26,431 nucleotides of DNA, from assembly GCA_964622775.1 (NCBI GenBank), contig CAZUSO010000040.1:1-26431 (forward strand), in the 5' to 3' direction. Below are positions 8,312-15,141 of this stretch, in pieces. The notes under the pieces were generated by a model. It worked only from the letters and a program-made list of their open reading frames with translations. It had not been told where the DNA came from and did no database searches. Position numbers and translations under genes: made by a program. How positions within the stretch are numbered: the stretch's first letter is position 1; every line of letters begins with the position of its first letter. The DNA comes from CAZUSO01 sp964622775. Lineage in GTDB: Bacteria > Bacteroidota > Bacteroidia > Chitinophagales > Chitinophagaceae.

Positions 8312-8511
8312 ATTGTCTCGCAGATATTGCTGATGGACGCAGATATAAGTGTATCACCTACCCGGCCTGTGCCGTGGGGGGGCTCAGCCACCACTATTGA
8401 CAGATCGTTATGACGGCAGGTTTTTTGTTGATGAAACCAACAGCGGGTGAATGATTGTCCTACAGATATTGCAGATGGCACAGATAAAAAGCGTATCATC
8501 TGCCCCGGCTG
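8312..8511 (+). repeat. Pair of diverged ~58-bp direct repeats in the recQ-to-hydratase gap
   Basis: Copy one (8312-8369) and copy two (8454-8511) both read ATTGTC....CAGATATTGC.GATGG...CAGATA...GTATCA.CT.CCCGG, about 80% identical by eye, 142 bp apart. The CAGATATTGCAGATGGCACAGAT wording is internally repetitive. The whole 8073-8659 gap has no convincing gene; apart from this pair it contains only a short hairpin TCCGC-TAAT-GCGGA near 8159 and the promoter box below. Confidence 0.5.
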
Positions 8512-8621
8512 AAGTTAAGTACTCTTGCCCATGCCTGATGCGCAGGAAACATTTCCACCAAAACCGTGTCGGATTCTTCAGACCCGGAAATTTTTTGGCT
8601 GAAACGAGCCGTAATTATTCC

Positions 8622-8629
8622 TATTTTTG
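8622..8629 (+). promoter_or_regulatory. -7 promoter box (TATTTTTG) for the hydratase gene
   Basis: TATTTTTG fits TAnnTTTG exactly and lies 31 bases before the ATG at 8660. A TTTG at 8594-8597 is a possible -33 box, but the 24-nt gap is longer than the usual 19-21. The box overlaps the upstream in-frame ATG at 8627 and so argues for the later start. Confidence 0.5.
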
Positions 8630-8659
8630 CAAATTCTTTCAAAAACCCCTGGTATCAAT

Positions 8660-9424
8660 ATGGCATCCACCGCTTATGTAAGCAGTAAAATAGAAAACGG
8701 CATTGCAACGGTTGAGTTTTTTCATCCGGCAGGCAATTCCTTACCCGGCGATATCCTGTCCCGTTTATCGGACACTATCACAAGCATTGGTCAAAACCCG
8801 GATGCAAAAGTTATTGTGCTGCGTAGTGGCAGTGAAAAGGCGTTCTGTGCAGGTGCTTCATTTGATGAGTTGGTGGCCATTAACGATGCGGCAACCGGTC
8901 AGGTATTCTTTAACGGTTTCGCTAATGTGATTAATGCCATGCGCACCTGCGGCAAGCTGATAATAGTCCGTGTGCAGGGCAAAGCTGTTGGCGGAGGCGT
9001 AGGGCTTATTTCCGCAGCGGATTATGCCATTGCCCGGAATACGGCATCGGTAAAACTGAGCGAATTAGCGGTTGGTATCGGACCATTTGTAGTAGGCCCC
9101 GCCGTGGAAAGGAAAGTAGGTACTGCCGCTTTTTCTCAATTAGCCATTGATGCCACAGGATGGCAAAGTGCAGCCTGGGCTATGCAGCATGGTATGTATG
9201 CCGCTGTTTATGAAAACATAGAAGATGTAGATGCCGCCGTATCAGGACTGGCAGCGCAATTAGCCAGCTTTAGCCCGGAAGCGATGCTGGAATTGAAAAA
9301 TATTTTTTGGAAAGGCACGCAACACTGGGATCAGTTGCTTCCCGAACGTGCCGCTATCAGCGGCCGCCTGGTGCTGAGCGATTTCACTCGTAATGCTATC
9401 ACCGCTTTTAAAGCAGGGAAATAA
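8660..9424 (+). CDS. Enoyl-CoA hydratase/isomerase (crotonase) family protein
   Basis: A 254-residue cytoplasmic crotonase-fold protein, the usual family length. The oxyanion-hole segment FCAGASFDEL near residues 60-69 and the second loop GGGVGL at 111-116 are clear. Glu135 (in KLSELAVGIGPF) aligns with the catalytic Glu164 of rat crotonase, while the position of Glu144 is Gly115. The GGGVGL plus LSE combination recalls methylglutaconyl-CoA hydratase (LiuC) of leucine breakdown, but this is a family impression, not an assignment. I chose ATG 8660 (MASTAYVSSKIENG) because the in-frame ATG 8627 overlaps a -7 box and adds eleven untypical residues. prfA begins 41 bases downstream on the same strand, so the two may be cotranscribed. 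Confidence 0.85.
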   Translation: MASTAYVSSKIENGIATVEFFHPAGNSLPGDILSRLSDTITSIGQNPDAKVIVLRSGSEKAFCAGASFDELVAINDAATGQVFFNGFANVINAMRTCGKLIIVRVQGKAVGGGVGLISAADYAIARNTASVKLSELAVGIGPFVVGPAVERKVGTAAFSQLAIDATGWQSAAWAMQHGMYAAVYENIEDVDAAVSGLAAQLASFSPEAMLELKNIFWKGTQHWDQLLPERAAISGRLVLSDFTRNAITAFKAGK

Positions 9425-9465
9425 ATCCCGCTACACCATCACAGGAAAGCATTTTATAATATTGT

Positions 9466-10539
9466 ATGATAGAAAAGCTGGAGGCGCTGAAGGCGCGGTT
9501 TGACGAGTTGGGAATTGCACTGACCAATCCCGAGGTGGTTCAGGATAATAAACGATTCACACAATTATCGAAAGAATACCGGAAATTAGAGCCGTTAGTA
9601 ACTGCCTATAAAAATTACCGAAACACGATAGATTCCATTGCATTCGACAAAGAAGTTCTTGCAACGGAATCTGACGAAGAACTCCGTATCCTGGCCAAAG
9701 AAGAGCTCCAGCAACATGAAGCTAATAAGGAACAATCAGAGGAATATATTCGTCAACTGCTCATCCCCAAAGACCCTCAGGATGAAAAGAATGCTATTCT
9801 GGAAATCCGGGCGGGAACAGGGGGTGACGAGGCCGGCATCTTTGCCGGAGACCTATACCGGATGTACCTGCGGTTTATTGAAAAAAAAGGCTGGAAGGCT
9901 GCCGTGCTAAGTGAAACGGAAGGTACGGTGGGCGGATATAAGGAAATACAGGTCGAAGTAACCGGCGAAGACGTATATGGCACGCTGAAATTTGAAAGCG
10001 GTGTCCACCGGGTGCAACGGGTACCGGCAACAGAGGCCAGCGGCCGGGTGCATACATCCGCAGCTACCGTTGCTGTTTTGCCCGAAGCTGATGAGGTTGA
10101 TTTTGAATTGAAAGAAAGTGATGTGAAGATGGAAACATCCCGCAGCGGCGGCGCCGGGGGGCAGAATGTCAACAAAGTGGAGACTAAAGTGATGCTGACG
10201 CATATACCGACCGGGACGGTGGTGATTTGCCAAACCGAACGTACCCAGTTAGGCAATAGGGAAAAAGCCATGCAGATGATGCGTACCAGGCTCTACGAAG
10301 AAGAGGTGCGTAAGCATGAAGCGGATATTGCCAGTCGCAGAAAAAGCTTAGTCAGCACCGGTGACCGCTCTGCCAAAATCAGGACCTACAATTACCCGCA
10401 GGGAAGAATTACGGATCACAGAATAAACATGACCGTTTATGCATTGGATGAATTTATGGATGGCGATATCGGCGCTATGACAGAGGCATTGCAATTTGCT
10501 GAAAACGCTGAAAAAATGAAAGCCGGGGAAAGTGTGTAA
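9466..10539 (+). CDS. prfA: Peptide chain release factor 1
   Basis: RF1 recognises UAA and UAG stop codons in the ribosomal A site and triggers hydrolysis of the finished peptide. The 357-residue length is typical. The stop-codon-reading motif is PAT at 187-189 (PxT in RF1, unlike SPF in RF2), followed by EASGRVHTSAATVAVLPE. The catalytic GGQ is at 231-233 in the context RSGGAGGQNVNKVETKV; its Gln is the residue methylated by PrmC. The N-terminal coiled domain with IRAGTGGDEAGIFAGDLYRMY is intact. ATG 9466 is the natural start and gives the standard MIEKLEALK opening. The gene follows the hydratase gene by 41 bases. Confidence 0.97.
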   Translation: MIEKLEALKARFDELGIALTNPEVVQDNKRFTQLSKEYRKLEPLVTAYKNYRNTIDSIAFDKEVLATESDEELRILAKEELQQHEANKEQSEEYIRQLLIPKDPQDEKNAILEIRAGTGGDEAGIFAGDLYRMYLRFIEKKGWKAAVLSETEGTVGGYKEIQVEVTGEDVYGTLKFESGVHRVQRVPATEASGRVHTSAATVAVLPEADEVDFELKESDVKMETSRSGGAGGQNVNKVETKVMLTHIPTGTVVICQTERTQLGNREKAMQMMRTRLYEEEVRKHEADIASRRKSLVSTGDRSAKIRTYNYPQGRITDHRINMTVYALDEFMDGDIGAMTEALQFAENAEKMKAGESV

Positions 10540-10625
10540 TTCTTTGAACAAGAACTTATAAATTTGACAAGCTTTTATCTATCTTACACCACGATTTTTT
10601 ATTAAACCAATCAGGTATTCGACAA

Positions 10626-11561
10626 ATGAAATTTGATCTTATCGATGTTTTAGAAACAATTTTTCGCCGCCGGAAGTTTATCCTGCTGATTACGGGTTGC
10701 GCGTTGATCATCGGGGCGCTTTTTTGTTTTCTGCAAAAAAACGAATATACCTCGCAGGCCATTGTAATCGTGAAAAGCCCGCAGATCATGGATCGGGGCA
10801 GAACATATCATGTAACCGGATATGACCCCACTGTTTTCTTTGCAACCAATGATGATGTGGATCATGTGGTCACCATTGCCAAGAGTGATGCTCTTGCCCA
10901 GTATATTGTGGATAAATTCGGGCTCATGAAGGAGTACGGCTTTAAGATGCGGGATAAGGCTACCGATAAATTCAGGAAAAAATTTACGCTGACACGGAAT
11001 GATACTAAAAACATTGAGCTGTCTTTTACCGGTACCGATCCGCAAAAAGCTTTTGAGATCACTCAGGAGATTGTCAATCATATCGAATCCGTTTACCAGG
11101 ATTATTTTAATACTATTGACCGCGATATGGTGAATATGCTGGAGGAAAAGATTGAACACATGAAAGATACCCTTGTGGTACTGGATGATTCGATTCGCAA
11201 TATCCGGAATACCTATAATCTTCAAAACGTCCTGCTGCCGACCCGTGGTGTGGTTGTTCAGGGTAATGTCAATATCTCCGGCACCAGCTCATCTGCTATG
11301 GAAATGCTGCAGGAGGTTGTTTTTCTGAAAGACGCGTATGTCACGAAAGTGAACGAATTTACCGGGCTGGCTCAGGAATACATGGGTAAGGCAAAAAGAA
11401 ATACTTCCCTGTTTTATCGTGTACAGGATGCCTATGTTCCGGATAAGCCTTCTTTCCCCAAGATACCCATAGTGCTGATGATTTGTTTAGCCGGAGGCTT
11501 GCTGTTCAGCGCTTCGCTCGTTTGTATGATGGAGTATTACCGAAGACTTAAGCAGCAATAA
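10626..11561 (+). CDS. Wzz/GumC-type polysaccharide chain-length determinant protein
   Basis: This 311-residue inner-membrane protein has the polysaccharide co-polymerase layout: a short cytoplasmic start with a basic RRRK, TM1 at about 18-36 (FILLITGCALIIGALFCFL), a large periplasmic part with predicted helices (for example MVNMLEEKIEHMKDTLVVL near 165), a proline-rich approach (PDKPSFPKIP) and TM2 at about 280-301, then a basic tail. Such proteins set polymer length together with a Wzy polymerase. It has no C-terminal tyrosine-kinase domain, so it is the short Wzz form. An O-antigen ligase/polymerase gene starts 20 bases downstream, almost certainly in one operon. The upstream gap contains TTTGACA at 10562 but no full -7 match. 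Confidence 0.8.
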   Translation: MKFDLIDVLETIFRRRKFILLITGCALIIGALFCFLQKNEYTSQAIVIVKSPQIMDRGRTYHVTGYDPTVFFATNDDVDHVVTIAKSDALAQYIVDKFGLMKEYGFKMRDKATDKFRKKFTLTRNDTKNIELSFTGTDPQKAFEITQEIVNHIESVYQDYFNTIDRDMVNMLEEKIEHMKDTLVVLDDSIRNIRNTYNLQNVLLPTRGVVVQGNVNISGTSSSAMEMLQEVVFLKDAYVTKVNEFTGLAQEYMGKAKRNTSLFYRVQDAYVPDKPSFPKIPIVLMICLAGGLLFSASLVCMMEYYRRLKQQ

Positions 11562-11581
11562 TTTCTTTAAATGTTATTAAT

Positions 11582-13057
11582 ATGGAGCAGCCAACCGTCA
11601 GATATGAAAAGCGCATAGGGTTATTGTCCGGCGCCTTGTTGCTGACTTGTGTCGGATTGTTCGCCTTTACCAATAATTATTTTTTCCTGGCGCCCCCGTT
11701 TGTACTGTTGATCGTGTGCTGGGCGCTGCTCAACTGGAAAAGTCTTTTTTATCTTCTCCTCTTTTGTATCCCGATTTCCATTGATATCACGATCATTGAC
11801 GGAAAACTCAGCACTTCGTTTCCCGACGAGCAGATGATGTGGCTTTTTACGCTGCTGTTTCTGTTCATTGCAGTAACGAATAAACGATGGAAGCTGCCCG
11901 AATGGTTTTTGCGTAATACGGTCACCTTTATTATAGCGCTTCAGTTCCTGTGGCTTATTGTTGCGGTTTTATTCTCGGAAAATTTACTGTTCTCGCTTAA
12001 ATATCTTTTAGGGCAATCCTGGCTGATGATATGCTATTTGCTGTTTCCGGTTTTGATTTTCCGGGAAAAGAAAGATTTTATCAGGGCTTTTTGGGTATTT
12101 GCCGTTCCCTTTATTGCCTATACCATCTTTGTTTTTTCCTGGCATGCCACGCACCATTTCGGGTATTGGGAATCTAACAGGGTAGTCCTGCCTTTTTATA
12201 TGAACCATGTGGATTATTCCACCGCATTATCCATGTTTTTCCCGCTTCTGCTTACCGGCTTTCAGTTGACACGTAAAAATAAGCTGCTGGAGCGCCTGAT
12301 CATTCTTGCCCTCCTTGTTTTTTTTATTGCAGCCATTTCTGTGGCAGGTTCCCGGGCAGCCATGCTGGGCATACTTTTTGCATTGTGTATTGCATTTGCC
12401 ATTCGGAAAAAGATTGTCAACTGGGTCATGCCGGTTCTGTATGCTTTCATAATAGCGGCGGTAGTTTTGCTTGTCAGCAATAACCGTTATTATGATTATC
12501 GGCCGGATATGAAATACACCGCTACGCAACAAACATTTACCGAAACCGTGGTAGCGATGTTTCAGGGCACGGATATGTCTTCCATGGAACGCTTTTACCG
12601 CTGGATTGCAGCCGTCAGAATGAGCCAGGATCGGCCGCTGACCGGGGTAGGGCCAAATAATTTCTATGACTACTATAAAAATTATGCGGTAACGGCTTTC
12701 AAAACCTGGGTGAGCCGCAATGAAGAGCGCTCTACTACGCATAATTATTACTTATTTATGCTGGTAGAGCAGGGTTGGCCCGCTATGCTGCTCTATGCCC
12801 TGCTCATTCCTGCCGTATTGGCGCAGGCGCAAAAGACCTATCATCTGGCAAAAGACCCGTTTTATAAAAAAGTGACGATGGGCCTGATCATGGTGTTTGC
12901 CTCCGGATTCGTTAATAATTTCTTTTCAGAATTAATCGACACCCATAAGATCGGCGCCATGTTTTATATCGCGGTTGCCCTGCTCATTGTTATCCGGCAT
13001 ATTGTGAAGCAACAGCAGGAGGAATCTGCGGATTCGGAAATCCCTATAACTGCTTAA
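11582..13057 (+). CDS. O-antigen ligase/polymerase family membrane protein (Wzy/WaaL type)
   Basis: A 491-residue polytopic inner-membrane protein with about eleven to twelve hydrophobic segments. A conserved Arg-containing segment (VAGSRAAMLGILFAL) precedes the large periplasmic loop (about 300-385), which holds RWIAAVRMSQDRPLTGVGPNNF near 340 and THNYYLFMLVEQGWPAMLLY near 386. The His in THN and the Arg are features of the Wzy_C domain. Members either polymerise lipid-linked repeat units or ligate finished polymer to lipid A core or protein; sequence alone does not separate these. It lies 20 bases after the chain-length gene, which favours a polymerase/regulator pair. Its last 14 bases overlap the 3' end of the convergent pabA gene. 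Confidence 0.82.
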   Translation: MEQPTVRYEKRIGLLSGALLLTCVGLFAFTNNYFFLAPPFVLLIVCWALLNWKSLFYLLLFCIPISIDITIIDGKLSTSFPDEQMMWLFTLLFLFIAVTNKRWKLPEWFLRNTVTFIIALQFLWLIVAVLFSENLLFSLKYLLGQSWLMICYLLFPVLIFREKKDFIRAFWVFAVPFIAYTIFVFSWHATHHFGYWESNRVVLPFYMNHVDYSTALSMFFPLLLTGFQLTRKNKLLERLIILALLVFFIAAISVAGSRAAMLGILFALCIAFAIRKKIVNWVMPVLYAFIIAAVVLLVSNNRYYDYRPDMKYTATQQTFTETVVAMFQGTDMSSMERFYRWIAAVRMSQDRPLTGVGPNNFYDYYKNYAVTAFKTWVSRNEERSTTHNYYLFMLVEQGWPAMLLYALLIPAVLAQAQKTYHLAKDPFYKKVTMGLIMVFASGFVNNFFSELIDTHKIGAMFYIAVALLIVIRHIVKQQQEESADSEIPITA

Positions 13058-13640
13058 AGGACGATTCCCGGTATAACTGACTCCAGTTCCGGATCAGCTG
13101 CATTCCATAAGGCGTTAAGACGGATTCGGGGTGAAACTGCATCCCGATAGAAGGATACTGCTTATGGGCAAAAGCCATCAGGGCATGATCCTGTTCGCTG
13201 TAAGCCAAAAGGTGCAGGTGGTCATTCGGGGATGCATCTATGATAAGTGAATGATAGCGCATAGCCTTAAATGACTGCGGAATATCCTTAAAAACAGGAT
13301 GCGGTGGTGCCACCTGGCGGATAATGCTGGTTTTTCCATGAACCGGAACCTGTGCTTTCCGGAGGCTGCCGCCATAGAACAAGCCCAGAGCCTGATGGCC
13401 TAAACAAATGCCGAGAATAGGTATTTTATCAAAAAAATATTCAATAACAGACATAGTGATACCCGATTCCTGTGGCGTGCAGGGGCCCGGCGAAATGATG
13501 ATTCGCTCCGGATTCAGGGCAATGATTGCTTCCAGAGGCAGGGCATCATTCCGGATAACCCGCACCTCTTCATGAACCCCTAAAAGGTAATGCCGTAAAA
13601 TATGGCTGAAGGAATCGTAATTATCAATGAGCACCCACAT
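13044..13640 (-). CDS. pabA: Glutamine amidotransferase subunit of aminodeoxychorismate/anthranilate synthase
   Basis: This 198-residue class I amidotransferase releases ammonia from glutamine for transfer to chorismate by PabB (folate) or TrpE (tryptophan). It opens with the family signature LIDNYDSFSH. The catalytic triad is Cys79 in GICLGHQALG, His170 and Glu172 in MQFHPES. The family PGP motif lies at 51-53. No trpE, pabB or other trp gene is present, and many bacteria use one shared subunit for both pathways, so pabA versus trpG is open. The ATG overlaps the end of cvpA by 17 bases, indicating translational coupling in the yqeY-cvpA-pabA operon. The 3' end overlaps the convergent ligase gene by 14 bases. 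Confidence 0.9.
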   Translation of the reverse strand: MWVLIDNYDSFSHILRHYLLGVHEEVRVIRNDALPLEAIIALNPERIIISPGPCTPQESGITMSVIEYFFDKIPILGICLGHQALGLFYGGSLRKAQVPVHGKTSIIRQVAPPHPVFKDIPQSFKAMRYHSLIIDASPNDHLHLLAYSEQDHALMAFAHKQYPSIGMQFHPESVLTPYGMQLIRNWSQLYRESSFKQL

Positions 13641-14181
13641 GCTGGTTCAGTTTGCTGTCAAGCTGTTCAAAAAAATCATTAATGCGGTCATAAGAAAATT
13701 TCACCAGCGGGATCATCCGGCCGGTAATGCCGGCGATGACAGGGGCAACGGGTGCAATAACGAAGTAAGTCCTGGAAGCAGCGATGGTTTCCGTTTTCAG
13801 CAGGGACATTTTGGTGCCCAGCCATAAAAAGGCGCTGAATAAAAAAGTCAGCATGAAGCCATAGAGCAGGGCGCCGCCCAATTTGTCCGCCCATCCCATC
13901 ATAACCATCTTTAAGGATTTTCTGATCACTTTACCGGTTATTCTCACAATAATAACCACGACCAGGAATACTAAAATATGGCAGATCATCGGCGCCCAGC
14001 GTGCAGCGACCTCCGACTGATGATCCAACAATGCGACAGCCAGGCTTCCCGATAATTTAAGCGCCGCGATAAAGCCAATAAAAACGGCCAGTACCGAAAA
14101 CAGCGCTACAATAACACCTTTGCTAAAGCCTTTTATCAAGGCAATAGCTAAGAGCGTCAGGTATATGATATCAATAAACAA
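13624..14181 (-). CDS. cvpA: CvpA family inner-membrane protein
   Basis: A 185-residue membrane protein with four hydrophobic helices, starting FIDIIYLTLLAIALIKGFSKG, which is the characteristic CvpA opening (hydrophobic helix followed by KGxxKG). CvpA was named for colicin V export in E. coli; its exact role is unclear, and it has been linked to envelope stress. The reading frame has no ATG near the head: the best start is a TTG at 14181-14179, 3 bases after the yqeY stop, consistent with coupled translation. It overlaps pabA by 17 bases. Confidence 0.82.
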   Translation of the reverse strand: MFIDIIYLTLLAIALIKGFSKGVIVALFSVLAVFIGFIAALKLSGSLAVALLDHQSEVAARWAPMICHILVFLVVVIIVRITGKVIRKSLKMVMMGWADKLGGALLYGFMLTFLFSAFLWLGTKMSLLKTETIAASRTYFVIAPVAPVIAGITGRMIPLVKFSYDRINDFFEQLDSKLNQHVGAH

Positions 14182-14184
14182 TCG

Positions 14185-14637
14185 TTAATTTGCTAAAAGC
14201 CTTTTTACGGTTTCGGAAATGGATCGACCATCGGCCTGACCGGCTAATTGCTTGCCGGCAATTCCCATCACTTTACCCATGTCGGCAGAAGAGGAAGCTC
14301 CTGTTTGGGCAATGATTGCTTTGAGCTTTTCTTCCAATGCTTCTGCGGATAATTGCTTCGGCAGAAATTGTTCCAGGATGGCCAGCTCTTCCTGCTCTTT
14401 AACGGCAAGATCCGGGCGGTTTTGTTGGGTGAAAATATCCAGGGAGTCTTTACGTTGCTTGGCCATTTTTTGCAATAGCTTCAGTTCGTCAGCCTCTGAC
14501 AGCATTTCTTTTGCACCAGCTGCCGTTTTTTCCACTAAAATGGCAGCTTTTATACTGCGGAGCGTACGCAGCGCCACTTCATTTTTATCGCGCATAGCCT
14601 GCTTCAACTGCTCCATTATCTGAGTTTCTAAAGACAT
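14185..14637 (-). CDS. yqeY: GatB/YqeY domain-containing protein
   Basis: A 150-residue cytoplasmic protein, the standard length for stand-alone YqeY. It resembles the C-terminal helical domain of GatB, which contacts tRNA in the amidotransferase that makes Gln-tRNA and Asn-tRNA. Family hallmarks are RDKNEVALRTLRSIKAAI near the start, KQRKDSLDIF near 81, LAILEQFLPKQLS near 105-115 and the glycine-rich end MGKVMGIAGKQLAGQADG. The function of stand-alone YqeY is not firmly known. It is the first gene of the minus-strand operon with cvpA and pabA. Confidence 0.9.
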   Translation of the reverse strand: MSLETQIMEQLKQAMRDKNEVALRTLRSIKAAILVEKTAAGAKEMLSEADELKLLQKMAKQRKDSLDIFTQQNRPDLAVKEQEELAILEQFLPKQLSAEALEEKLKAIIAQTGASSSADMGKVMGIAGKQLAGQADGRSISETVKRLLAN

Positions 14638-14644
14638 AATTTAT

Positions 14645-14677
14645 CAAATATGATTTTGAAATGTAAAGGTAAACAAA
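14645..14677 (-). promoter_or_regulatory. Possible promoter of the yqeY-cvpA-pabA operon
   Basis: On the minus strand TTTG (14677-14674) is followed after 21 nt by CATATTTG (14652-14645), one mismatch from TAnnTTTG, with near-ideal spacing. The box ends only 7 bases before the ATG, which would make the transcript nearly leaderless, so the call is weak. Confidence 0.35.
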
Positions 14678-14748
14678 ACTGCCACAAAAACAGCGGAGCG
14701 GGTGGTGTAGGGTGTATCCCAAATGTTGCATGTGGTGTAAGGTTTCTT

Positions 14749-14929
14749 GTCATTCCGAAAAAATGTACCGTCATTCCGAAAAGAAAATCCCGGATTACGC
14801 TTAATCTGATTAGGATTTTCGCATGGAGGAATCTCCTAATCGGGAAGATGGCCAAACGCCCGGGAGATTCCTCCGCTCCATAAAATTTACTGCGCTGCGT
14901 TCCGTAAGTTTTACTTCGGTCGGAATGAC
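14749..14929. repeat. MITE-like nested inverted repeat (GTCATTCCGA family)
   Basis: GTCATTCCGA at 14749-14758 is matched exactly by its reverse complement at 14920-14929, spanning 181 bp. A second left copy lies at 14770-14779 and a second right copy (CGGAATGACGA) near 14950. Nested inside, GGAGGAATCTCC (14825-14836) pairs perfectly with GGAGATTCCTCC (14863-14874). The element lies between the yqeY promoter and the LRR gene and has no credible gene. I recall similar GTCATTCCGA...GGAATCTCC elements dispersed in Bacteroidota genomes; copy number here is unknown. Confidence 0.6.
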
Positions 14930-14994
14930 GACCGCTTATATGCTTCACCCGGAATGACGATACCTTTTACATTCGGGAGATTGCTCCGGTGCGA

Positions 14995-15030
14995 CAATTT
15001 GGGATGCACCCGGTGGTGTATCCCAAATTG
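14995..15030. repeat. 15-bp stem hairpin of CAATTTGGGAT...ATCCCAAATTG
   Basis: Bases 14995-15009 pair with 15016-15030 with a single G-T position around a 6-nt loop. A further GGGTGTATCCCAAAT copy lies at 14710-14724, so the same word brackets the inverted-repeat element. There is no T run, so it is not a standard terminator. The rest of 15031-15141 has no convincing gene, although both strands are stop-free over parts of it. Confidence 0.6.
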
Positions 15031-15141
15031 CAGCGCATCTGTCTGCTATCATTGTTGATGGAAACGTCAATGTAATACGTGATTTGACAGAAAATGGAAA
15101 ATGCTTGCCGTTGACAGCTTCGGATTGCAAATGACCAATGT

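Noticed and set aside
8272..8499. 75-codon minus-strand frame in the recQ-to-hydratase gap
   Set aside because: It spans the two diverged direct repeats, its composition is untypical and no domain is seen.
8627..8659. Earlier in-frame ATG of the crotonase gene
   Set aside because: It overlaps the TATTTTTG promoter box and adds residues not typical of the family; ATG 8660 fits better.
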